A stretch of 64,000 nucleotides of DNA, taken from Cytophagaceae bacterium ABcell3 (lineage in GTDB: Bacteria; Bacteroidota; Bacteroidia; Cytophagales; Cytophagaceae). Under the pieces are notes generated by a model that saw only the letters and a program-made list of their open reading frames with translations, searched no databases and was not told the origin of the DNA. How positions within the stretch are numbered: position 1 is the stretch's first letter; every line of letters starts with the position of its first letter. Below are positions 45,664-55,761 of this stretch, one piece after another. The stretch covers positions 952,584 to 1,016,583 of the forward strand of contig CP133159.1 of the NCBI GenBank assembly GCA_030913385.1, given 5' to 3'. The position numbers and the translations under genes were made by a program.

Positions 45664-45775
45664 ACGATGTGCTTAACTCTGTTAGCTATCAGTTGCTTAT
45701 GTCGATATTTTCAATTAAAAAATCACACTGTTGCTTTACCGTGATTTGTACAAATGACCTGTTTTTTCCGATTCT
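45664..45775. promoter_or_regulatory. Putative CRISPR leader/integration side of the array
   Basis: 112 AT-rich bases between the last perfect repeat and the terminator before cas2. The opposite end of the array is decayed, so new spacers are probably added here, next to cas2. No known leader motif was recognised. Confidence 0.4.
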
Positions 45776-45804
45776 AATCCGGCAGGGATAAACCTGCCGG
45801 ATTT

Positions 45805-45806
<2 letters not shown>
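45776..45806 (+). terminator. Terminator between the CRISPR array and cas2
   Basis: An 11-bp perfect stem, AATCCGGCAGG / CCTGCCGGATT, with a 6-nt loop and a T-run on the plus strand. It ends array transcription running toward cas2; its end touches the cas2 stop codon. Confidence 0.88.
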
Positions 45807-47090
<1,284 letters not shown>

Positions 47091-47179
47091 GATGGTTAAA
47101 CTTTTGTTAAAAATTCCTGCTTTTGCGGATTTAGTTTAACCACCTCAGATAATATATGTTACCGGATTTTAATTATTAA

Positions 47180-47625
47180 TCAGCTTTTTTCCTTTTTTTT
47201 CAGTTCTTCGATGCCAGCTTTGTCTTTATCTTTTCCAGTATTAAACTTCGATAGAATCAGGTCATTATTGTGAATAATGGGAATATTAAGCGTCGACCTC
47301 AGCAATAATCTTTTGCCGGTCTGCGCTTTCACCGGGTTAAGAAGTCTACTTTTTTTTGGTTCCTTGCCAATACTAAAAACTATATAGTCCGTAAAATTCA
47401 ACTCTTTAATAGGCTGTGCTTCTTTTTCGGTAAATCCAAAATCTAACAATGCTCTAACCAATAATAATTTATTTTTATTATCTGGTTTTACCCATAGATC
47501 TAAGTCTCCTGTTGTTCTTCGATAGCCGTAATAAATAACCGAATAGCCACCGATCAGAATAAATTTTCTTTATGTTCGAGAAGCTTTTCAGTAAGTTGCT
47601 GGTGCTCCCTTATAAGTATATTCAT
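47180..47625 (-). pseudogene. Nucleotidyltransferase (MNT/AbiEii-like), decayed by frameshifts, inside the cas operon
   Basis: From ATG 47625 the reading is MNILIREHQQLTEKLLEHK, then a stop after a lost base near 47565. One base added in the A-run restores KFILIGGYSVIYYGYRRTTG and DLDLWVKP, the G-G ... D-x-D core of pol-beta-type nucleotidyltransferases. In the 3' half the family sequence hops frames: PKK, then VDFLT, then GESADRQKIIAEVDA, then LNIPIIHNNDLILSKFNTG and the terminal D-K-A-x-IEEL block. At least four single-base changes are needed, so it is a true pseudogene. Its ATG overlaps the stop of the preceding small gene (TAATG). Confidence 0.8.
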
Positions 47626-47876
47626 TACCCCTTATACTTTTCATTTCTCACAATTGTAATTTTGCGGTTCATAGGAATAGCATCAAGCTCTGGTTTCGTG
47701 CAGCCATATACTGCGGCAATTAGCTCAACAGTCTCTTTCAAGCCCTCTAAAGCAGATTTCTTTTGAAATAGGTATCACTCCCCTTGCTCCGCTTCCTGAA
47801 AATATTTGTAGATTAATATGCCGCCTTTATAAGGGTTTTTCATGTATTGTGCTTTTGGCTCACTTACTTCTTTCAT
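47625..47876 (-). pseudogene. Small gene coupled to cas9, interrupted by an in-frame stop
   Basis: The ATG (47876) overlaps the cas9 stop as ATGA. The reading runs MKEVSEPKAQYMKNPYKGG and about 14 more residues to an in-frame TGA near 47776. It then stays open (KKSALEGLKETVELIAAVYG, ending NRKITIVRNEKYKG) to a TAA that overlaps the next ATG. Around the TGA a neighbouring frame reads GVIPIS, so two compensating indels may be the cause. About 83 codons in total. The family is not recognised; it sits where a partner of the nucleotidyltransferase would be expected. Confidence 0.6.
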
Positions 47877-50800
47877 AAGCGAGTCCTCCCTTTTTTTGTT
47901 CCATAAGGGCTGATATTGCCAAGGCGGTCACAGGAAATTTTAATGCATTTGTCAATAATTTTTGTCCTTGGACTATCTTCGTTTATAATTTCTATACAAT
48001 TTTGACTGCCAAACTCATCATACCCAAAGGTCTTTTTTGTTAAGACTTGAGAAATGTTGTGTAATATAAAATAAACTCTGTTTCCTGAACTCTTAATAAA
48101 CTTGTATATTCTGTTGGAAATTGCAGCCTTATCTTGCCAGTTTATTAATAAGTTATCTTCTTCTGGTCTTGGTACATAAACAAGTTCGCCGGCATGTAAC
48201 GTAAAGTGGCTATATCCTTCTTTTCGCTCTACGACAGGTACGCCATCTTTTGCCAGCTGAACGGCATCAAAAAATGAAACATTGTCAAAGCTTCTTTTGC
48301 CTTCTTCATTTTCATAAATGACAAAGCAGAAATTGCTTCCTTCTTTTATAAACTTCTTTTTATTGTTGCTTTTGCCAGGAAGTGGTTTTAAGTCGGCATT
48401 AAGCATTACCCTGACTTTATAAACAGGTTTTTTTCTTGAACTGTTAAATTCTACGAGCCCGTCATCAGAAAATGCTTTTGAGAAATCCCCTCCGAATTTC
48501 TCTGCATGTCCAGCAAGCTCTCTGGCAAGTTTTCTGTCAGCAATGTTTTTAAGCTGCTTTTCAGTAATTTTATTTAACTCGTATGTTTTAATATACTTGG
48601 TACGGAAAACCGTAACTTCTTTTAAAGCTTCACCTTTTAAATCAGTGAGAGGAGCTTTTTTAAGTGATTTTTTAGCTTTTGCCGCATCCCCACTATTTGC
48701 ATCTAACCTTTCCTTTATAACTTTGATTTGCCACTCTACAGCTATAGAATCTAGACATTCTAAAGCTTTTTCAACAGGAATTTTCTCATACTTCTTTACA
48801 ATTCCATAAGGCTGTTCGTCATGTAAAGCTCCGCGGACAGCCAGAGTCTTCTTATCTTGCCTTACACTTATAAGGTTGCCCTTAGCGTCTCTTTTGGTGA
48901 ACTTATTTATTGAAGTGGACAAAAGCCTTTTTCTGGATTTATGGGACACAATCAGGTTTTCCAGAGAGTCCTTTACCATATTTCTGAAATCTGGATGGGG
49001 AAGTCTGAAGTGTCTTGGACTTCTGTCTTTAAGTTCTCCTTTCTCATATATCTGGTTTAAAGTATTTAATTGCGTAACATATCCTTGTTTGGTTGCTGCT
49101 ACCGCAATGGCATCAAGTGCATGGTGACGATGGTCGAGCCTTTTTTCAAATCCTTCAATCCGCAATATTTTCTTGTTGTCAATTTTTTCCTCACGTATCA
49201 GGGTTCTGTTGGTCAGACTTTCTAATCTTTCGAACCTTGGCCTTACTACTTGTTTAAATACTTCATTTAGCCCCCATTGATTTTTAAGATAGTCTGTAAT
49301 CGTTCCACTGGTCACCCACACTTTGCCCGGGCAGACCCGGTTAAGAACTTCGGTTACCTTTCTGGCAATATACCGGCTGTCATTCATCTGACGGTTGATA
49401 AAGCCTTCTGGTATTTCTTTGGTAAGCAGGTAAAACTTCTTTTTCCCTTTGTACAGCCTGTTTACATCTGCTTCAAACCGGGAAAAATCTTTGTTTCTCA
49501 TGTACTCAAAGGCTGTTTTGTTGTCCTTTTCTTCGTTTGCTTTTCTGAAAACGAGTACTTTGTTCTGGAAGGAGTCGTCAAAATACCTTTGCCTTGGAAT
49601 GATATGGTCGATATCTGTTTCTCCATTAAAAAGCGATGCTTTCTGAATGTTTTTGCCGGAGTAAATGCAATAGTGCTGGCCTTCATTCCATAAAAGATAC
49701 CTGTCAATATCCTTTCTTGTAGGTTTTTTAATTCCGAATTCGCTAGTTATTCTTTCTTCCGCTTCTTTTCTTTCTTTTTCCCTGTTTAGCATGTTGCGGT
49801 AAGCTTTTGTTCTTTCCGCAGCATTTTGCTTCATCTCACGGGGTAGTTCAATTCTTATTTCGCCAGGTTTACCATACTGTTCCCAAAGTTTTTTTACCAC
49901 CTGTAGCGTTTCGTTTACCACCTGTTCGACAACAGGGTTTCTCAGGCTGTGAAGTGGCAGGGGGGCAATGTCTTCAGGTTCATTAAAAGGGTCTTCGCTT
50001 GAGATAACGGAATGCTGCCCATATACAATAGTTGCTGCGTCGGCATACATCAATCCGGAAAAGTCTGAAACCTGAGATTTATCAAAAAATTTCTGCCTTA
50101 TATACTCTGGCAACGCTTCATCTTCTCCATTATTGATCAATGTGTTCAATTTTTGAAGAGTTTCTTTTAAATGTTTTTCTTCAATAATTTCCTTCTCTGA
50201 AAAGTAGTGGCCAGCTCTCATCAGCGGGAGCAGTCTTTTAACAGCCCTGGCACTCAAACTGCCCCAGTCTTTATCAAAATATACGTTACCGATTATCTCT
50301 GCCTGTTCCTGAGAGAAACTGAAGTTCTTGCATAGTGCATTTTCAACATCCTCTATGTCTTCCAATGAATATAATATGTGCCACAGGAGTTCAAGTTTTT
50401 CAGCACTTAAGTCTTTTAGGTCAAGACCTGCTTTCTTAAACGCTTTAGTTAGCTCAAAAATGGTTTCATTACCTGCTACAGTTTCAGGTATCCTAAGCTC
50501 TTCAGGGTCAATATCAAGAACTTTCGCTATTCTTTCTCTGCTTGCTTGTGATGTTTTATTAAGATAGTCAAAAACTTTTACTTTTTTCTCAGTATCAATT
50601 TCTGAGAGTGTGCCGTCAGAGCTTTCCAATTTGAGATTGTTTATGGTTTGCCATAGCCTGAACTCCTGGTATAAAGGATGGCTTACCGGCATAACACGCT
50701 TTTGTTTTTCAAACCGGCAAAACCCAATGCTTCCTTTCTGGCTTTTTAGCGGACGTTGGTAGTAAATAATATAGTCCCGTATAAACTCTTTTAATGTCCG

Positions 50801-51802
50801 CTTTAGCCAAAATGATTTATCTGTAGAATTTAATGGCATTACAACATCTATGACCGTTTCTTTTAAATTGTTATCAGAAAGTTCAGCATGGTACTGTGCT
50901 TGTTTATCCCATATTCTGTTGAACTCATCCACGTATCTATAGCGCATAATAAAGTTCTGCCTTACCCGGAAATCTGTCCCTATGTCCCTGCTTTCAGCAA
51001 TTTTTTTAGAAAAATACTGGCCAGGCGTTAATGATGATTCTTCCAGTGCATTTTCCATGGCATCCACTTTCTTTTGCCAGTCTGACGGGTCAGGGAGTCC
51101 AAAGGTATATGACACTTCTCCTTTTTTTGTTGTTTTCTTTCTTACCTCAATTTCAAATTCTTTTTCAGATTCTGCCATAGAGACGAATGAGGAGTTTGTC
51201 GTATAGCCTGTTACGCCACATTGAGTCTTTACCTCATATTCATCTTTTTTATTCTTTTTTTCACCTGTTGGGGTTGCTGAAAGAATTGTAGTAGCAACAT
51301 TGCTGACTTCATAAGAGCTGTTTCCTTCCTGATTTTTCTGACTTCTTTCTTTCCTGTTGGGCTGATATCCTCTTCTTTGATTAAGGTGGTAAATGATTCT
51401 CGCCAACTCAGAAAGGGTAATTTTTTCTTCTAAAGCTTTTGCTCTTAAGTTATAGATATCCTCATCTGTTAAATTCTTCCCTAGCAGCACATTGTCTAGT
51501 GATTCGTCTCCTGTTTTATGTTTACTGTCAAGAACACCTATACACTTAAAAGCTTTGACCAGATTATTCCTTCTTAGCTTATATCTTTGATTGTTTCTTC
51601 TTGCTCCCCTTTTTACCCTACGTCCTTCGTTCTTAGTAATTTTCTGACCTTGCTCAAATGCCGTTTTTTCATCTCCCATGGGGATAATCCTGCTTCCTGC
51701 ATGTAGAATACTTTTAAGGTTTTCGTTTTCATTGTACTCTAGTAAGGCAGAGCCTATAGAGTTGGTTCCTAAGTCAAGTCCGAGGGTAATTTTATTTGCC
51801 AT
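47873..51802 (-). CDS. cas9: CRISPR-associated nuclease Cas9 (type II-C)
   Basis: 1309 residues, within the range of Bacteroidota II-C Cas9. RuvC-I has Asp10 in GLDLGTNSIG; the Arg-rich bridge helix is at about 61-80 (RRVKRGARRNNQRYKLRRNN). RuvC-II has Glu652 in IRIELPREMK. The HNH domain has His733 in DIDHIIPRQ with Asn756 downstream. RuvC-III has His894 and Asp897 in HRHHALDAIAVA. All catalytic residues are therefore intact. The C-terminal part (about 950-1309) should hold the PAM-interacting domain. No csn2 or cas4 is present, hence II-C. A tracrRNA diverges upstream, and cas1/cas2 follow after two decayed small genes. Confidence 0.98.
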   Translation of the reverse strand: MANKITLGLDLGTNSIGSALLEYNENENLKSILHAGSRIIPMGDEKTAFEQGQKITKNEGRRVKRGARRNNQRYKLRRNNLVKAFKCIGVLDSKHKTGDESLDNVLLGKNLTDEDIYNLRAKALEEKITLSELARIIYHLNQRRGYQPNRKERSQKNQEGNSSYEVSNVATTILSATPTGEKKNKKDEYEVKTQCGVTGYTTNSSFVSMAESEKEFEIEVRKKTTKKGEVSYTFGLPDPSDWQKKVDAMENALEESSLTPGQYFSKKIAESRDIGTDFRVRQNFIMRYRYVDEFNRIWDKQAQYHAELSDNNLKETVIDVVMPLNSTDKSFWLKRTLKEFIRDYIIYYQRPLKSQKGSIGFCRFEKQKRVMPVSHPLYQEFRLWQTINNLKLESSDGTLSEIDTEKKVKVFDYLNKTSQASRERIAKVLDIDPEELRIPETVAGNETIFELTKAFKKAGLDLKDLSAEKLELLWHILYSLEDIEDVENALCKNFSFSQEQAEIIGNVYFDKDWGSLSARAVKRLLPLMRAGHYFSEKEIIEEKHLKETLQKLNTLINNGEDEALPEYIRQKFFDKSQVSDFSGLMYADAATIVYGQHSVISSEDPFNEPEDIAPLPLHSLRNPVVEQVVNETLQVVKKLWEQYGKPGEIRIELPREMKQNAAERTKAYRNMLNREKERKEAEERITSEFGIKKPTRKDIDRYLLWNEGQHYCIYSGKNIQKASLFNGETDIDHIIPRQRYFDDSFQNKVLVFRKANEEKDNKTAFEYMRNKDFSRFEADVNRLYKGKKKFYLLTKEIPEGFINRQMNDSRYIARKVTEVLNRVCPGKVWVTSGTITDYLKNQWGLNEVFKQVVRPRFERLESLTNRTLIREEKIDNKKILRIEGFEKRLDHRHHALDAIAVAATKQGYVTQLNTLNQIYEKGELKDRSPRHFRLPHPDFRNMVKDSLENLIVSHKSRKRLLSTSINKFTKRDAKGNLISVRQDKKTLAVRGALHDEQPYGIVKKYEKIPVEKALECLDSIAVEWQIKVIKERLDANSGDAAKAKKSLKKAPLTDLKGEALKEVTVFRTKYIKTYELNKITEKQLKNIADRKLARELAGHAEKFGGDFSKAFSDDGLVEFNSSRKKPVYKVRVMLNADLKPLPGKSNNKKKFIKEGSNFCFVIYENEEGKRSFDNVSFFDAVQLAKDGVPVVERKEGYSHFTLHAGELVYVPRPEEDNLLINWQDKAAISNRIYKFIKSSGNRVYFILHNISQVLTKKTFGYDEFGSQNCIEIINEDSPRTKIIDKCIKISCDRLGNISPYGTKKGRTRL

Positions 51803-51863
51803 AGTTGGGTATTTGAGGATTGTAAAAAGTTTATTGTCGAAATTAATAAAATTTGTATGGGAA

Positions 51864-51894
51864 TTGTAAAAAGATTAAAAAGTTTTTTATCTTG
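51864..51894 (+). promoter_or_regulatory. Possible tracrRNA promoter
   Basis: TTG (51864-51866) and TATCTTG (51888-51894) are 21 bp apart, a loose match to the Bacteroidota TTG/TAnnTTTG promoter. They place the start just before the anti-repeat at 51899. The region is shared with the divergent cas9 promoter. Confidence 0.4.
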
Positions 51895-51898
51895 CCAT

Positions 51899-51981
51899 AA
51901 GTTTGAGCAAATCACAATAAAGATTATTCTGTAGTGAATAACATTACTTCAGTCCCGCTTCGGCGGGATTGTTGTTTTATT
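51899..51981 (+). ncRNA. tracrRNA
   Basis: The anti-repeat AAGTTTGAGCAAATCACAAT (51899-51918) pairs with the first 22 bases of the CRISPR repeat: 8 bp (TCAAACTT), a 2-nt bulge (TC) on the crRNA side, then 12 bp of GTTGTGATTTGC with one G-U. The tail has a 6-bp hairpin (GTAGTG / CATTAC, 51931-51947) and a 5-bp hairpin with a TTCG loop (CCCGC / GCGGG, 51954-51967) followed by a T-rich end. About 80 nt. It is transcribed away from cas9. Confidence 0.88.
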
Positions 51982-52211
51982 GCCACCAAACTTAACTAAT
52001 ACTCTCCTTCCTTAAGCTCTCTTTTTTCATGTTCCCCACATTTATTCACCCCTTCAACCGAAAAAAGCCTTAGGGTACTTTAATGGAAAATTAGACTTTG
52101 AGTTTCTTCGTAAAGGCAGTTTTAATTGCATGGAAATTGACCAGTGGCTGCAGCTGTAGTCTATGTTGCTTCCACAGCTATTGCTACTACCTTACCCTCA
52201 GCGTCCTTGGA

Positions 52212-52324
52212 CCTGGCGGCGTATAAAACTACTATGTTATTTAAAAATCGGTTCTTGCGAACCTCCCCCGGTGGTTTGGGTTTCCCATGGTGCCGGAGAG
52301 ACCGGCAGACCTAGGTCTGCCGGG
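52212..52324 (+). ncRNA. Possible degenerate 5S-rRNA-like remnant
   Basis: The 5' CCTGGCGGC can pair with the 3' GTCTGCCGGG across 113 nt, the length of a 5S rRNA and its helix I. The 3' half (CCGGTGGTTTGGG, CCCATGG, GGAGAG) is similar to the 5S stretch CCGATGGTACTGGG ... GGGAGAGTAGG. The 5' half is poorly conserved, and no 16S or 23S gene is nearby. It may instead be an unrelated small RNA with a strong terminator. Confidence 0.35.
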
Positions 52325-52333
52325 ATTTTTTTT
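52302..52333 (+). terminator. Strong Rho-independent terminator (22-bp palindrome)
   Basis: CCGGCAGACCTAGGTCTGCCGG (22 bp, described by halves CCGGCAGACCT and its mirror) is followed by GATTTTTTTT on the plus strand. No protein gene precedes it; the transcript it ends is unknown, possibly the RNA at 52212 or tracrRNA read-through. Confidence 0.85.
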
Positions 52334-52512
52334 AATCTTTCCCTCCTAATGTTATAGCTTTAGTAAAAGTTACTTGAATAGCTTGCCAGTTAATGCTTTT
52401 ATCTATTCTTTTCCTGCTTCATACGATCAGTGGGTCACACCAACAAGCGAAAACAAATACTTGGAACTAAATGCTTTTTGTCGCTAATTGCCTGTTTTTA
52501 ACGTAAAGCTCT

Positions 52513-53088
52513 ATGAGTATGGTAAAAGCGGCATATTCCGACAAGCAGCTGGTGGTGGATTTATTATCTGAGGCCTTTGATACGAACAACAGTGTCAACT
52601 TTATTGTAAAGCAGGATAAAAAGCGAAAAGAACGGGTTAAGCATCTAATGGCTTATGCTTTTGATATGTGTCAGCTTTTTGGAGAAGTCTATCTTTCAGC
52701 CGACAGAAAAGCTTGTGCTTTGATGTTTTTTCCGGAAAAGAAAAGAAACACAGCCAAAAGCTTGTGCCTAGATATTAAACTGGCCTTTAATTGCATTGGT
52801 ATAAGTAATATAGCGAAAGTGCTTAAAAGGGAGGGGAATATCAAAAAGTTTTACCCTAAAGAACATTTTTCCTACCTCTGGTTTATTGGGGTGCGTCCGT
52901 CTGATCAGGGAAAAGGTTTGGGAGAAAGCTTGTTGAAAGAACTTATCCAATTAAGCGAAAGCAGGGGAAGGCCCTTTTATCTGGAAACTTCCATGAAAAT
53001 CAATGTCAACTTCTACAAAAAGCTTGGTTTTGAAATTTACAATGAACTGAAAAAGCCGCACCATATTTTTCTTTTGCGTAAGAAATGA
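52513..53088 (+). CDS. GNAT family N-acetyltransferase
   Basis: 191 residues. The acetyl-CoA-binding motif A is clear at FIGVRPSDQGKGLGESLLKEL (about 125-145, Q/R-x-x-G-x-G/A), followed by motif B at NVNFYKKLGFEIYNEL. The N-terminal half is a variable substrate region. It is the first gene to the right of the CRISPR-Cas locus; no functional link is apparent. Confidence 0.9.
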   Translation: MSMVKAAYSDKQLVVDLLSEAFDTNNSVNFIVKQDKKRKERVKHLMAYAFDMCQLFGEVYLSADRKACALMFFPEKKRNTAKSLCLDIKLAFNCIGISNIAKVLKREGNIKKFYPKEHFSYLWFIGVRPSDQGKGLGESLLKELIQLSESRGRPFYLETSMKINVNFYKKLGFEIYNELKKPHHIFLLRKK

Positions 53089-53225
53089 CTGCGTTTGGTC
53101 TGGTGTTAATTGCTTTTTCAGCAATGGTTGTTTTTGCCATATAGTCAAAGTTTTTAGTATGCAATAGCGCTTTTATTACGTATAAAAAACACTTTAAATC
53201 AGTTGATTCCCCCACAGTTGTGTTG

Positions 53226-53435
53226 TTAAGCCTTAGGTTTACTTTTAAAAACATAGCCCGTTAAACCTACCCAATACAGCGCAGGAACTATGCTCCACCA
53301 TTCCAGATGATAAATAAGCAAAAATGCAGGAAGTATTATGACTGCCACCTTCCATAAGGGAGCAAATAGGTATATAAAAGCTGAAGCTGTAGCAATACCT
53401 ATGCTTAATATGATCAATACTCCTAGTAGTTCCAT
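53226..53435 (-). CDS. Small two- or three-helix membrane protein, hypothetical
   Basis: 69 residues, almost entirely hydrophobic (MELLGVLIILSIGIATASAF ...), with a basic C-terminus (KSKPKA). No family recognised. It is convergent with the GNAT gene and divergent from the propeller gene. Confidence 0.5.
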   Translation of the reverse strand: MELLGVLIILSIGIATASAFIYLFAPLWKVAVIILPAFLLIYHLEWWSIVPALYWVGLTGYVFKSKPKA

Positions 53436-53604
53436 ATGTTAATATAACAAAATATCCGAGGATGGTCAGTTGTTTTGAGTTGTAGTGGGTGAGATTATTC
53501 TAGAAATGTTTATTTATTTGTTTTTTGGTTTGGATAGGTTATTAAGCTATGTAAATTTGCATGTTTCATAAACTATTAATTTACAACTAGTAAACTTTTA
53601 AACT

Positions 53605-55731
53605 ATGTTTAGTCGATCGTGCCAACTTGTTTTGGCAAGTTTGCTTTTTCTAATCTTTCTTAATGAAAGGGCAGTAGGGCAGCAGTTCCATGTTTTTAAT
53701 GAAGGCGAAAGTTTTTCTTGTATAGCAGTAGACTCTCTGGGCAATATTTGGTCTGGTACTGATAAGTCTGGTTTGTTTAAGCTGGCAGATGGTTCGGAGG
53801 GAGGTGGCGCTTTCTCGCTGGTGCCTATTGTAGATGGCAACAGGGGGCTTGAAGATCATTTGATAAGTAGTATTGCCGCCGATGGCAATCAAAATCTTTG
53901 GGTTGCCTATACAGACGCAGGGGGTGGTATTAACAAAGTGGACAACTCCAGCCATAGTTTTGTTCGTTTTTCTGTAGATCGGAACCAAGAGTGTTTCCCG
54001 AACTCGGATAATTTTGGAGAAGGTTTGCCTACCATTAACCCAAACCACCTTACCGTGGATAAGAACAATACCGTGTGGGGGGCTTTTAGATATCATGATA
54101 TTTTTGTACCTGGTGTCGGTACATTGCCATCTGAATATTATGTATATCCAGGGTCCATGGCTTATATCAGAGAGGGTGAAGACAGGTTTACCTCTATAAG
54201 TGTTTACCAAGATTACCTTGACGGTAACGAGGTAGAGGATTATTTTCCTTATCCTGCAAATAATTGCAACCCAGGCATGGAAATGGCACAGACTCGAAAC
54301 TGTCAGTCGGTTTCTTCTAATAATGAAGAAGTTTGGTTGAGTGTGTTCCCTTATACTGGCAAAAACGGGGTTTTTAACCCATCAAGAATAATTCGTTTTG
54401 ATTTGGACGCTAATTATTTAGGAGAATATGCTTTTGCCGATGTAGGAATTTCGGGAGGTATTTTTAATGCCATGTATGTAGGTGACGAAAAGCAGTGGGT
54501 TTCTACTTCTTTTGCTGGTAATGGATTTGCTGTTAGAGAAAATGGTAATTGGACAGCAGTCCTTCCTGAAGATTTGTCTTGTATGTTGCCTGAAGACATC
54601 AGGGTCAATGATAATGCTATTTGGGGAAATGCTCATGGCAATGTGTTTATAGGAACAAACAAGGGTTTGCTTGTTTACGATGGGCGTGGGGAGGTTAAAG
54701 ATCCTTCATCTTATACATTTTTTACCACCGAAAACAGTGCGCTACCGTCAAATAACATTGTAGGAGGGACAAGCCAGGACAATACGGTTCAGTGGATAGC
54801 TACAGATAATGGAATCGTTCAAGTGTCTATGGGGCATTTCCCTTCTGATGAAGTAGACCCATCTGATTGTGGAGAAGAGGATATTGACCTTATCATGGCT
54901 CAAGACCATGATTATCTAAGGGAAAATGACCGTAGTTTTCATGATTATACTGTGACTACAGAAATATGCGACTTGAACAGTGATAATGAGTATAAAGTGC
55001 CTTGTACGGTTGAGAATGTGTATAAACTGATGAAGGAGAATGTTGCCCTTACAGCGCCTACGCCAGAGTATTTCACACATGACAATTTTTCTCCTGTTTT
55101 GTTGTCTACGCTTAGCAGTAGCGGGCTAGATGATATCGTAGAGCGAGTAAATAATTGGGAGCCACAGGTTACGGAAGAAAATCCCACAGGGAGGATCCGA
55201 AATGTGAATGATGTGTTGAGCTTTTTACAGCGGCAGCGTAATGTAGAGGTTGTAGATGTTCCAGCTATGTTTCGAGGACTGTATAAGACTGAGCAAATGG
55301 ATCTTGCCTTAATGGAACTACAAGCTGAAGAAAACCCAAAGTCAGTTGTGCCCTGTCATAAATACAAATTGTATAACAATACTAATATGATAATAAGGCG
55401 GTCAATGTATGAAAGGACACTTGATAGTTGGTTTTGCGGAGGAAACTTGCATTCTAAAGACTATGATGAGATATATGCTTTCCCTGATGATCATAATTAT
55501 TCTATTACAAATTTTACTGCCAATGGACATTTCTTATATCCGGGCAAGGTTGTTCGTAAGGTTGTAAATGAATGTGGAAAAGTGAAGGTTATTTCCCGTG
55601 GTGTTGGTGTCCAATATTGTGGAGATAGCCGTACTGGTCAAATTAATGCCAACGGAAATGTTGTTATTGGAAGCATCTTATTCAAAAATATCGATCTAAG
55701 GCTTATCAAAGCTTTCGAGGAGCAAGAATAA
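53605..55731 (+). CDS. Secreted protein with beta-propeller repeats
   Basis: 708 residues. A signal peptide (to about residue 25) is followed by propeller repeats of the two-component-regulator type, for example SLGNIWSGTDKSGLFKL, NQNLWVAYTDAGGGINKV and GNVFIGTNKGLLVYDG, spanning about 25-410. The C-terminal 300 residues are Cys-containing and not recognised. There is no T9SS tail on this protein; the next gene, 30 bp downstream, carries one. The two are an operon, possibly a secreted pair. Confidence 0.75.
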   Translation: MFSRSCQLVLASLLFLIFLNERAVGQQFHVFNEGESFSCIAVDSLGNIWSGTDKSGLFKLADGSEGGGAFSLVPIVDGNRGLEDHLISSIAADGNQNLWVAYTDAGGGINKVDNSSHSFVRFSVDRNQECFPNSDNFGEGLPTINPNHLTVDKNNTVWGAFRYHDIFVPGVGTLPSEYYVYPGSMAYIREGEDRFTSISVYQDYLDGNEVEDYFPYPANNCNPGMEMAQTRNCQSVSSNNEEVWLSVFPYTGKNGVFNPSRIIRFDLDANYLGEYAFADVGISGGIFNAMYVGDEKQWVSTSFAGNGFAVRENGNWTAVLPEDLSCMLPEDIRVNDNAIWGNAHGNVFIGTNKGLLVYDGRGEVKDPSSYTFFTTENSALPSNNIVGGTSQDNTVQWIATDNGIVQVSMGHFPSDEVDPSDCGEEDIDLIMAQDHDYLRENDRSFHDYTVTTEICDLNSDNEYKVPCTVENVYKLMKENVALTAPTPEYFTHDNFSPVLLSTLSSSGLDDIVERVNNWEPQVTEENPTGRIRNVNDVLSFLQRQRNVEVVDVPAMFRGLYKTEQMDLALMELQAEENPKSVVPCHKYKLYNNTNMIIRRSMYERTLDSWFCGGNLHSKDYDEIYAFPDDHNYSITNFTANGHFLYPGKVVRKVVNECGKVKVISRGVGVQYCGDSRTGQINANGNVVIGSILFKNIDLRLIKAFEEQE

Positions 55732-55761
55732 CATTGGTTTAACATTTATAATAAAAATATA

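Noticed and set aside
41876-45665. Minus-strand open frames in the CRISPR array with repeated FRYFKDLSLRANHN motifs
   Set aside because: They are translations of the CRISPR repeat in reverse; spacer and repeat structure explains them fully.
47760-47790. Programmed TGA read-through (selenocysteine or recoding) in the small gene after cas9
   Set aside because: No SECIS-like hairpin seen, and the neighbouring frame and the next gene show ordinary indel decay.
52163-52357. 64-codon plus-strand frame right of the CRISPR locus
   Set aside because: It spans the 5S-like stretch and its terminator; composition (many Trp, Pro, Arg) is not like a Bacteroidota protein.
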